Shown here: in pieces, positions 1 to 5,706 of the stretch
Position numbering within the stretch: the stretch's first letter is position 1
How the letters are laid out: the number at the start of each line of letters is the position of its first letter
Assembly (NCBI GenBank): GCA_018812395.1
Contig: JAHJDS010000508.1
Location: 1-5,913, forward strand
DNA: 5,913 nucleotides
From: Pseudomonadota bacterium
GTDB lineage: Bacteria; Desulfobacterota; Desulfarculia; Desulfarculales; JAHJDS01
Direction: 5' to 3'
The notes under the pieces: generated by a model
What the model was told of the DNA's origin: nothing
Seen by the model: only the letters and a program-made list of their open reading frames with translations
The model's database searches: none
Position numbers and translations under genes: made by a program

Positions 1-317
1 AGGCCGGCGGCGTCGCCGCCCAGCTCGGCCACGTCCCGGATCACCCGGCGGCCCATTTGGTCGTCGCCGACCACGCCCACCAGGTCGCAGCCGCCGCCCA
101 GGCTGGCGATGTTGCGGACCACGTTGGCCGCGCCGCCCAGCAGGAACTCCTCGCGGTCCACGTCCACCACCGGCACCGGCGCCTCGGGCGAGATGCGCCC
201 GACCCGGCCCCAGATGAACTGGTCCATCATCACATCGCCCACGACCAGCACCCGGGCCTCGGGAAAGAAGTCCAAGGCCGGCAGCAGTTCCTGGCGATCG
301 TACTTCCTGATTTTCAC
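1..317 (-). CDS. rfaE1: D-glycero-beta-D-manno-heptose-7-phosphate kinase (RfaE1/HldE kinase domain), N-terminal part, cut by window edge
   Basis: This PfkB/ribokinase-family enzyme phosphorylates D-glycero-D-manno-heptose 7-phosphate at C1 with ATP, a cytoplasmic step towards ADP-heptose for the LPS inner core. I translated the 105 complete codons present. After a short leader (MKIRKYDRQELLPALDFF) come VLVVGDVMMDQF (residues 23-34), RISPEAPVPVVDV (41-53), GGAANVVRNIASLGG (61-75) and GVVGDDQMGRRV (81-92). The SPEAPVPV and GGAANV signatures are typical of the heptose-phosphate kinase rather than of general sugar kinases. The GTG start overlaps the TGA of the upstream GT9 gene as GTGA, and a GGAGG lies 7 nt before it. 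The frame is open to the window edge, so the ATP-binding half is outside. It cannot be told whether this is a stand-alone kinase or the bifunctional HldE with an adenylyltransferase domain. Family identification is strong. Confidence 0.93.
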   Translation of the reverse strand, partial: MKIRKYDRQELLPALDFFPEARVLVVGDVMMDQFIWGRVGRISPEAPVPVVDVDREEFLLGGAANVVRNIASLGGGCDLVGVVGDDQMGRRVIRDVAELGGDAAG

Positions 318-1474
318 CGCCTGGCCTCCAATCGGTCCACGGCCCGCAACACCTCGGCCACGCCGACCTCGCCCACCTCGGAACCCACCTCGTCGGGCGA
401 ACCCACGATCTCGTGGTCCACGCCCCAGGGTCCCCACTGGCTGACCAGGTTTCGGCCCCACAGGACGACCAGCGGCGCGCCCACGGCGGCGGCGACGTGC
501 ATCGGTCCGCCTTCCGGGGTTATGACCAGGTCGCAGGCCTGACACAGGGCGGCAAAACGAATCAGCTCCGGGGAACTAAACCTGGGCGGCCGCTCCGCCA
601 GACTCTCCAGGATTGTCTCGACCCAGGTCTCGTCGGCCGGGGCGTGGCTGACGACCAGCCCAAAGCGATCGTCGGACATGAGGCTCTGGATCAAAGCGGC
701 GTAATTGTCATCCGGCCAGGTCCGATCGGCCCGGTAGGCCCAGCGGCTGATGTTGAGGCCCACCAGCCGCTTCCGGTCCCGGGCGGTCCCCAGACCGGCC
801 AGGAAAGCATCCACCTCGGCCCTGATCGGCTCTGGAACCGACAAATACAGTCTTTCCCGGTCGGTGTCAAGGCCGACGAACCGGAGCACGTCCAGGGAGC
901 GCCGGACCTCGTGGCGGAGCGACACGTCCTCGGGCAGGGTCAGGTTGTAGAGGAATCCCAAGTGTCGGTGGCCGGGCGGGGCCTGCCGACCCAGGCGCCA
1001 CCTGGCCCGGGAGTGGTAGACCAGCCAGCCCTGGGAGGCCGAGAACACGGCCCGGAGCCCCAAGGCCAGGTCGTATCTCTCCCGCCTCACCCGGCGCATG
1101 ACCCGGTATTGCTCCCAGAGCGCCCGGAGCTTGCGGCGGTAGAACCCGTGCTTGGCCTTGTGGTAGACGTGGACCCGGTCCACGAACGGATTGTACCGGA
1201 CCACGTCGGCGGTCAACCCGCAGACCATGACCCCGATCTTGGCCTGGGGCAAGGCCCGGCGCAAGGCCTCCAGGCACGGCGTGGACAGGACCACGTCACC
1301 GATGTTGTCGCTACGGACCACGAGTACCGATTTTACCCGGGACCAGTCCACTGGTCCGGGGTCGTCGCGCACACGGCCCAGGATAACCAGGTTGCCGATG
1401 AATTTAAGCAGGGCGGCCGGCATGTCATCAAGTTCCGGAGTTCGGGCGTCGGCGCCGGGTGGACCTGAAACCAT
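314..1474 (-). CDS. Glycosyltransferase family 9 protein (heptosyltransferase-type), divergent donor motif
   Basis: This GT-B fold enzyme of CAZy family GT9 (WaaC/WaaF type) would transfer heptose or a similar sugar from an ADP-sugar to LPS core on the cytoplasmic side. The protein has 386 residues. The N-terminal Rossmann domain starts near residue 47 with VKSVLVVRSDNIGDVVLSTP; Asp60 matches the conserved Asp of this family loop. The C-terminal domain holds VITPEGGPMHVAAAVGAPLV (317-336), the nucleotide-sugar loop, where most members have TNDTGPMH or TPDGG. Here Glu321 takes the place of that Asp. The first 46 residues are an extension beyond the usual family start, with a hydrophobic patch (ALLKFIGNLVILGRV). 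An alternative start is Met18 (1423); neither ATG has a convincing Shine-Dalgarno. It lacks the C-terminal cysteine cluster of the other GT9 in this window. It overlaps the kinase gene by 4 nt, and a 68-nt gap separates it from the crotonase. The exact sugar and acceptor are unknown. Confidence 0.9.
   Translation of the reverse strand: MVSGPPGADARTPELDDMPAALLKFIGNLVILGRVRDDPGPVDWSRVKSVLVVRSDNIGDVVLSTPCLEALRRALPQAKIGVMVCGLTADVVRYNPFVDRVHVYHKAKHGFYRRKLRALWEQYRVMRRVRRERYDLALGLRAVFSASQGWLVYHSRARWRLGRQAPPGHRHLGFLYNLTLPEDVSLRHEVRRSLDVLRFVGLDTDRERLYLSVPEPIRAEVDAFLAGLGTARDRKRLVGLNISRWAYRADRTWPDDNYAALIQSLMSDDRFGLVVSHAPADETWVETILESLAERPPRFSSPELIRFAALCQACDLVITPEGGPMHVAAAVGAPLVVLWGRNLVSQWGPWGVDHEIVGSPDEVGSEVGEVGVAEVLRAVDRLEARR
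325..329 (-). promoter_or_regulatory. Shine-Dalgarno site for the GTG start of the heptose kinase
   Basis: On the minus strand GGAGG precedes the GTG codon at 317-315 by 7 nt. It lies within the last codons of the upstream GT9 gene. It supports a GTG start, and no in-frame ATG lies nearby before the conserved VLVVGD strand. Confidence 0.7.
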
Positions 1475-1503
1475 ACTTCAACAACATCTTCCGGTTTATC
1501 AAT

Positions 1504-1530
1504 AAAAAAAGGGGGGCCCAGGTCGTCCCC
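1504..1530 (-). terminator. Possible Rho-independent terminator or attenuator after the crotonase gene
   Basis: Read on the minus strand, GGGG at 1530-1527 can pair with part of the six-C run at 1516-1511 or with the C's just before it. A run of seven T residues (1510-1504) follows. The stem is only 4-5 bp, with one extra C-G pair possible inside an A/G mismatch, so it is modest. It falls in the only real gap of the operon, 13 nt after the crotonase stop and 30 nt before the GT9 start. No convincing promoter is visible between it and that start, so it may act as a partial attenuator rather than a full stop. Confidence 0.45.
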
Positions 1531-1542
1531 GCTTGACCGGGG
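1527..1542 (-). repeat. Short perfect inverted repeat directly after the crotonase stop codon
   Basis: On the minus strand CCCCG, a 6-nt loop (GTCAAG) and CGGGG form a perfect 5-bp stem starting at the base after the TGA. Its right arm uses the same GGGG (1530-1527) that would form the left arm of the T-tract hairpin at 1504-1530, so the two structures exclude each other. Confidence 0.55.
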
Positions 1543-2340
1543 TCAGCGTTTCGGGTCGGGGCCGGCCGCTTTTTTGTCGAAAAAGGCGGCTACTCCTTTA
1601 AGGTGATCCTCGGTATACGTGGTCAAGACGAACTGATCGGCATCCATGTGACTTCCGGTCCGGTCGAGCGCCGCGGACAGCCGGTTGACGGCCCGCTTGG
1701 TCATGGCCACCGGGAGCGGAGGTTTGGCCAATATTTTGTGGGCCATGACCAACGCGGTGTCCACGGCCGATCCATCGGCGACCACCTCCTCGGCCAGCCC
1801 CCAGTCCAGACAGGTTTGAGCGGGCACCCTTTCGGCCAGCAGGACCATCTGTTTGGTCCTGGCCGGTCCGATCAGGTGAAGCAGTCGGGGGATCGAACCC
1901 CAACTGTAATTCAGGCCCAGGTCGATCTCGGGCACGCGCATGAATCCGGATCGCCCCATGATCCGGAAGTCACAGGATATCACCAGGGACACCGCCCCGC
2001 CGACGCAGAAACCCTCGATCGCGGCGATGGTGATCTGCTCCACGTCCTCCCAGGCCTGACACAGTCGTTGGCCCAGCAGGGCCAGCCGACGCCGCTCGGC
2101 CACGGGCGCGGACGCCAGGGCCGCGATCTTCGGGTCCTTGAGGTCCAGCCCGGCGCTGAACGTCCCCGAGGCCCCGGTCAGCACCACCACCCGGACGCCA
2201 GGGTCGCGCCGGAGGCTCAAGGCCAGGTCCTCCAGTTCGATCATCGCCCGCCTGGACAAGGTATTGAGGTCCTCGGGCCGGTTCAGGGTCACGTTTAGAA
2301 GTTCCCCGTCAGGCTCGACGATCAGGTCCAGGTAATTCAT
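1543..2340 (-). CDS. Enoyl-CoA hydratase/isomerase (crotonase) family protein lacking one catalytic Glu
   Basis: This is a crotonase-fold protein of 265 residues, the normal length for the family, whose members act on acyl-CoA thioesters in the cytoplasm. Visible motifs: VTLNRPEDLNTLS (17-29); FSAGLDLKD (61-69), with the oxyanion-hole Ala63; IAAIEGFCVGGAVSLVISCD (105-124), with oxyanion Gly115; and MRVPEIDLGL (134-143). Aligned with mitochondrial enoyl-CoA hydratase, Glu164 is kept (Glu138), but Glu144 is replaced by Ser118. A normal hydratase needs both, so an isomerase, a thioesterase-like or another crotonase reaction is more likely. Start choice: two adjacent ATGs lie at 2343 and 2340. 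GGGGAGG ends 1 nt before the first and 4 nt before the second, so I prefer 2340; an ATG at 2379 has no support. The gene overlaps the stop of the upstream GT4 gene. Its substrate, and its role in a glycosyltransferase operon, are unknown. Confidence 0.9.
   Translation of the reverse strand: MNYLDLIVEPDGELLNVTLNRPEDLNTLSRRAMIELEDLALSLRRDPGVRVVVLTGASGTFSAGLDLKDPKIAALASAPVAERRRLALLGQRLCQAWEDVEQITIAAIEGFCVGGAVSLVISCDFRIMGRSGFMRVPEIDLGLNYSWGSIPRLLHLIGPARTKQMVLLAERVPAQTCLDWGLAEEVVADGSAVDTALVMAHKILAKPPLPVAMTKRAVNRLSAALDRTGSHMDADQFVLTTYTEDHLKGVAAFFDKKAAGPDPKR
1565..1590 (-). repeat. Inverted repeat in the last codons of the crotonase gene
   Basis: Two 11-nt arms (1565-1575 and 1580-1590) around a 4-nt loop pair at ten of eleven positions; the odd one is T1570/G1585, an A-C mismatch in the coding mRNA. 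The arms combine a GC-rich outer half with a U5/A5 inner half and encode AAFFDKKAA near the C-terminus. It lies about 20 nt before the stop and may be a 3'-end stability structure, or may simply result from Phe-Phe and Lys-Lys codons. Confidence 0.5.
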
Positions 2341-3461
2341 CATGCCTCCCCGATGCCTCTCAGAAACTGGTCGGCCCATCGCGGCCAGGTGAAGTTATCG
2401 ATTACCCTCTGTCGTCCTTTGAGGGCCAAGTTACGGGCCAGGTCCCGGTCTTCCAGCAGCCGGCCGACGGCCTCGGCCAGGGCCGCCGCGTCCCGGGGCC
2501 CCACCAACAGGCCCCCTGCCCCGTCGCCCAGGACCTCGGGGATGCCGCCCACATTCGTCGTGACCACCGGCACCTCGGCGGCCATGGCCTCGGCGCACGA
2601 GATCCCAAAGGCCTCGTCGGCCACTGACGGGAAGACGCCCACGTCGGCCAGCGAGTACAGCCGGGCCAACTCGGCCGGGGCCAGCCGGCCCAGGAAGGTG
2701 ACCACGTCGCTCACCCCCAGGTCACGGGCCAGTTTCCGGAGGGACTCGGACTCAGGCCCCTCCCCGGCGATGAAGTATTTGTATGTTCGCCCGGCCTTGA
2801 GCCTGGCCGCGGCCTCGAGGCCGTAAGCCACCCCCTTCCAGCCGATGAGGCGGCAGGCGGTGACGATCACTTTTTCGTCCCGACCGACCCCCAGCCGGGC
2901 GGCCATTTCTTCGTCCGGCGGCCGGGGCTGGTATCGGTCCACGTCCACGCCGTTGTAATTGGTCTCGGGTCTGACCCCACAGTGGTCCTCGATCTTGCGG
3001 GCGATGTAGTCGCTCACCGCGCAGAAATAGTCCAGCCGCCTAACCAGCCGGCCGTAGCCCGGAATGAATTCCAGGCCGCCGCTCATAAAGGCCACCCTGG
3101 CCCCGACCCCATGGCCGCCGCGCAGGGCCGGTCCCAGGTCGTAAGGCTTGCCGATCAGGATTACGTCAAAACCGAGTTTTTCCAAATCGGCCCGGGTCTG
3201 TCGGGCGAAGCTCATCCGCTCCCGCCACTTGCGATAGCGAGTGCCCAGGTCGAGGAAATCCTGCCGGGGCTTGAACGGATAGCACCTGACTTCCAGGTTC
3301 TCGGCCTCGAACGGCGCTTCAACTTCGCCATCACCGCCCATGACCACGACCTGGAAACCCAGGCGGCAGAACTCCCGGGCCACGGCCCAGTACACGGTCT
3401 CGACCCCGCCGGTCTTGATGGTGGTCGTCAGATTATAGAGGGCGATCTTCAAGTTTCCCAT
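2340..3461 (-). CDS. Glycosyltransferase family 4 protein
   Basis: This retaining GT-B glycosyltransferase has 373 residues, usual for GT4, and probably adds a sugar from a nucleotide-sugar to a core or O-chain acceptor at the inner membrane. The N-terminal acceptor domain begins KIALYNLTTTIKTGGVETVY, with the GGVE loop (18-21) typical of the family. FCAVSDYIARKI (146-157) and NYNGVDVDRY (168-177) mark the end of that domain. The donor domain has TACRLIGWKG (201-210; Arg204 and Lys209 are the usual phosphate-binding pair), FIAGEGPE (230-237) and DEAFGISCAEAMA (282-294), the EX7E motif with Glu283 and Glu291. Then follow PVVTTNVGGIPEV and a C-terminal helix. I chose ATG 3461 because GGAG lies 8 nt before it; a GTG at 3470 overlaps the previous stop but has no spaced Shine-Dalgarno. 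It sits 5 nt after the upstream GT4 gene and is coupled to the crotonase. The sugar specificity cannot be read from sequence. Confidence 0.92.
   Translation of the reverse strand: MGNLKIALYNLTTTIKTGGVETVYWAVAREFCRLGFQVVVMGGDGEVEAPFEAENLEVRCYPFKPRQDFLDLGTRYRKWRERMSFARQTRADLEKLGFDVILIGKPYDLGPALRGGHGVGARVAFMSGGLEFIPGYGRLVRRLDYFCAVSDYIARKIEDHCGVRPETNYNGVDVDRYQPRPPDEEMAARLGVGRDEKVIVTACRLIGWKGVAYGLEAAARLKAGRTYKYFIAGEGPESESLRKLARDLGVSDVVTFLGRLAPAELARLYSLADVGVFPSVADEAFGISCAEAMAAEVPVVTTNVGGIPEVLGDGAGGLLVGPRDAAALAEAVGRLLEDRDLARNLALKGRQRVIDNFTWPRWADQFLRGIGEA
2345..2351 (-). promoter_or_regulatory. Shine-Dalgarno site deciding the crotonase start
   Basis: GGGGAGG on the minus strand lies inside the final codons of the GT4 gene. 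Its spacing is 4 nt to the ATG at 2340 and only 1 nt to the ATG at 2343, which favours the second ATG of the ATGATG pair. Confidence 0.65.
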
Positions 3462-3466
3462 GAGGT

Positions 3467-4627
3467 TCACTCCCCAAGCAGACGGCTGAAAAACAGCTTG
3501 AGGTTTCGGCCGCGTTCGAGCGGGGTGTGAGCCCGGGCCCAGTTCCGCCCGGCCTCCCCCAGGCGACTGGCCAAGTCTTGGTCTTCAAGTAATCGGTTAA
3601 TTCCCCGGGCCAGGGCCAGGGGATCGTCCGGGGGTACAAGCAAGGCTTGAGCTTTGTGGCCAAGTAGTTGATTGATCGACGGAACGTCGGCCGCCACTAC
3701 CGGCGCGCCCGCGGCTAGATACTCGAACAGTTTGAGAGGTGAAGTGAATTCTCGGCTCATCTCGTCCTGACCCGGGGCGGGCACCACCGCCACCGTGGCC
3801 CGGGAGACCTCGTCGATCACTTCAGATTGGGGCACAAAACCGTGAAGCTCCACCCGAGCCTCGAGGTTCAACTTCCGGATGAGGTCCTCGATGCGTTGCC
3901 AATCGTCGGTCCCGGCCTCCCCCCCCAAGACGATCAGCCTGGCCTCGCGGACTCCACCGAAGGCCTCGATCAGGAGATCGAGCCCTTTCCAGGGGAAGAA
4001 TTGTCCGACGTAAATCACCCGGGGCGGGCCCGCCGCCTCCTGGCGCTCGACAAAAAAGCCGGGGGCCATTGGATTGGGGGCGACCAGCACCTCGGCCCCG
4101 GGGGCGAGTTCGTGTTTCACGAAATCGGCCAGCCCGGGAGAGGTGCAGACCAGTCCGGCCGCCGCGCGGGCGACCCGTACTTCCCTGTCCTTGAGTCGTC
4201 GCCAGTGTTTTTCCGGGGAGCCGGTGTGCTTGGCCATGCGCCAGGCAATCTCATGTATTTCATGAACCAGCCGCCGTCCGAGGCCTTTTTTTATCAAATA
4301 ATCTGAAAGCTTGGGGTGACGACTAAATACCAGGTCAACCTGAGCCTTTAGTATAACTTTAAGTGTCGCCCGGAAAAAGACCTTGTTGGCGCTGATTCGA
4401 AACACGTCTCCGGGGCCCGGCTGGCGCATGGCCACGGGGATCACCTTCAGGTTGGGGTCCCCTTCCAGGCCCAACTCCTCGAGGCGCATTTCGAGGCCTT
4501 TCGTCCGGCCGACGATGAAGTCCACTCGGCAGCCGGCCTGGGCCAGGCCGCTGACCGTGCGGGCCGTCTGGAAGAACCGGGCCCGGTCGTAATCCAGGTG
4601 CTCGCCAAAGGGATAGGCGATCCTCAT
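3467..4627 (-). CDS. Glycosyltransferase family 4 protein (SPLKLFEY-type)
   Basis: This GT-B fold glycosyltransferase has 386 residues. The N-terminal domain starts MRIAYPFGEHLDYDRARFF and includes VHEIHEIAWRM (121-131) and AAGLVCTSPGLADFVK (156-171), the usual end of the acceptor domain. The donor domain starts at VIYVGQFFPWKGLDLLI (204-220), with Lys214 at the conserved position. It continues with LIVLGGE, VELHGFVPQSEV (259-270) and FTSPLKLFEYLAAGAPVVA (294-312). In this branch the first Glu of the EX7E motif is replaced and only Glu302 remains, as in other SPLKxFEY members. The ATG at 4627 overlaps the TGA of the upstream GT9 gene as ATGA, preceded by AAAGGTGG at 6 nt. The frame stays open further upstream (to 5098), but that extension only shadows the GT9 gene. 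Codons for residues about 84-115 are unusually A/T-rich for the operon. Donor and acceptor sugars are unknown. Confidence 0.9.
   Translation of the reverse strand: MRIAYPFGEHLDYDRARFFQTARTVSGLAQAGCRVDFIVGRTKGLEMRLEELGLEGDPNLKVIPVAMRQPGPGDVFRISANKVFFRATLKVILKAQVDLVFSRHPKLSDYLIKKGLGRRLVHEIHEIAWRMAKHTGSPEKHWRRLKDREVRVARAAAGLVCTSPGLADFVKHELAPGAEVLVAPNPMAPGFFVERQEAAGPPRVIYVGQFFPWKGLDLLIEAFGGVREARLIVLGGEAGTDDWQRIEDLIRKLNLEARVELHGFVPQSEVIDEVSRATVAVVPAPGQDEMSREFTSPLKLFEYLAAGAPVVAADVPSINQLLGHKAQALLVPPDDPLALARGINRLLEDQDLASRLGEAGRNWARAHTPLERGRNLKLFFSRLLGE
3470..3473 (-). promoter_or_regulatory. Shine-Dalgarno site deciding the start of the second GT4 gene
   Basis: GGAG within GGGGAGTG on the minus strand is 8 nt from the ATG at 3461 and partly overlaps the alternative GTG at 3470. 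It therefore can serve only the ATG. It lies across the end of the preceding GT4 gene. Confidence 0.6.
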
Positions 4628-5706
4628 GCCGCCCCACCTTTGCCGGCCGGCAGGCGGTCGATCTCGGCGATGACTTCGTCCACCGAGATCAGGTCCATGC
4701 AGTCGAGCCGCCGGCACCTCTTGGTGTCGCAAGGCTCGCACGGCCGTGATTTTTGAAGGGCCACGTGATCGGACCCGGCCTGGAACGGACCGATGGTCGC
4801 CGCGTCCGTGGGCACGAACAGCGACACGCTGGGCGTGCCCTGGGTCAGGGCCAGGTGCAGCGGTCCGGTGTCGTTGGTCACGAGGATCTCGGCCCGTTTG
4901 AGGACCGCGGCCAGGGTCCGGAGCGGCAGATCGGCCGCCCAGACCAGGTCCGAATTCCGGCCGCCGCCCTCCCCGGCCGCCTGTTTGACGGACTCGAAGA
5001 TGGCCGTCTCGACCGCCACGCCGGTGACAACCACCCGTAAGGCGTATTGGTCCCTCAGGTGGGCGGCGACGACCCCGAAGCGTTCGGCCGGCCAGCACTT
5101 GTAGGGATCGGCCGCACCCGGATGCAGGCAGGCGAATTTTTCGTTTTCAAGGCCGGACTGGACCAGAAAATCCTCGGCCCGGCGAAGATCGGCCGCGCCC
5201 AAGACCAGGTCCATGTGGACCCCGGCGTCGATCCCGGGACCGCCCAGGGACCCCACCATGACCTGCCGCCGAACAATGGTGTGAATCTCATAGCCCACCG
5301 GAATCGATCGCAGCAGCAAGGCCTCGTCGTCCCAGTCCTGGACGTTGAGGGCCTCGGCGTAGGTCAGTTTTTTCAGGAGTTTCTTGATCGATTCGTTGGC
5401 GTGAAAGATCAGGACCCGGTCATACGGGACGCGGCCCAGCCGCATGGCCAGCCAGCCCCGGGCCAGGGAATTGTTGCGAAAGGTGAACAGCCGGTCAAAA
5501 TTGGGGTTGAGGGCCAAGAGATCCTGACAGCGGCCGTGGACCAGGAGGTCCAGTTCGGCCTCGGGAAACGAGCGACGCAGGAGCCGCAGGGCCGGGGTGG
5601 ACAGGAGCGTGTCGCCCACGGCCGTGGTCGACACGGCCAGCAGGCGGCGGAAATCAGGGGGCTCCGGCCCATCGCCATTCGCCTTGTCCGGCCCGTGATT
5701 AATCAT
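4624..5706 (-). CDS. Glycosyltransferase family 9 protein (heptosyltransferase-type) with C-terminal Cys cluster
   Basis: This GT9 enzyme, of ADP-heptose:LPS heptosyltransferase type, has 360 residues, normal for the family. Motifs in order: RLLAVSTTAVGDTLLSTPAL (21-40), with the conserved Asp32; FACLHPGAADPYKCWPAERF (191-210), matching the family's HPGA..KRWP block but with Cys204 in place of Arg; ILVTNDTGPLHLALTQGTPS (274-293), the canonical nucleotide-sugar site; and a CX2CX4CX4C cluster (Cys323, 326, 331, 336), which recurs near the C-terminus of many GT9 proteins. The first 18 residues are hydrophilic and likely unstructured. The ATG at 5706 overlaps the end of the upstream GT4 gene by 8 nt, and GAGGG lies 9 nt before it. 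Its stop overlaps the next GT4 start. Transfer of heptose to the inner core is the best guess; whether it is a WaaC-like, WaaF-like or WaaQ-like enzyme cannot be decided. Confidence 0.93.
   Translation of the reverse strand: MINHGPDKANGDGPEPPDFRRLLAVSTTAVGDTLLSTPALRLLRRSFPEAELDLLVHGRCQDLLALNPNFDRLFTFRNNSLARGWLAMRLGRVPYDRVLIFHANESIKKLLKKLTYAEALNVQDWDDEALLLRSIPVGYEIHTIVRRQVMVGSLGGPGIDAGVHMDLVLGAADLRRAEDFLVQSGLENEKFACLHPGAADPYKCWPAERFGVVAAHLRDQYALRVVVTGVAVETAIFESVKQAAGEGGGRNSDLVWAADLPLRTLAAVLKRAEILVTNDTGPLHLALTQGTPSVSLFVPTDAATIGPFQAGSDHVALQKSRPCEPCDTKRCRRLDCMDLISVDEVIAEIDRLPAGKGGAA
4634..4641 (-). promoter_or_regulatory. Shine-Dalgarno site deciding the start of the first complete GT4 gene
   Basis: AAAGGTGG on the minus strand, one mismatch from AAAGGAGG, sits 6 nt before the ATG at 4627 and inside the end of the GT9 gene. 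It supports the ATGA-coupled start over the longer open frame upstream. Confidence 0.6.

Noticed and set aside
413..1468. Long open frame of 351 codons on the plus strand, opposite the distal GT9 gene
   Set aside because: It is antisense to a gene with clear GT9 motifs. Its translation is low-complexity, rich in Gly, Pro, Gln and Asp, with no family motif. Such frames arise from strong G/C third-position bias.
1475..1510. Possible promoter (TTGATA as a -35 box) before the distal GT9 gene
   Set aside because: The hexamer at the optimal distance falls on GAAGTA at the start codon, which is not a credible -10 box. A start point there would leave no leader.
1598..1903. Alternative minus-strand frame inside the crotonase gene (101 codons), and similar internal frames at 867-1277, 2402-2608, 4359-4637, 5055-5291 and 5409-5678
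   Set aside because: All overlap conserved genes out of frame, have biased Arg/Pro/Gly composition and show no motifs or ribosome sites.
1603..2298. Plus-strand open frame of 231 codons opposite the crotonase
   Set aside because: It is Gly/His/Gln-rich with no motif, fully contained in the antisense of a conserved gene.
2556..2590. Repeated wording around 'gtgaccaccgg' shared with 5895-5910
   Set aside because: Both copies encode the conserved PVVTT segment of GT4 enzymes, so the similarity reflects protein homology, not a DNA repeat element.
4628..5098. N-terminal extension of about 157 residues on the first complete GT4 gene
   Set aside because: The frame is open, but its translation is Arg/Gly-rich shadow sequence of the GT9 gene. 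The ATGA-coupled ATG at 4627, with a Shine-Dalgarno, starts right at the first beta strand of the GT4 fold.
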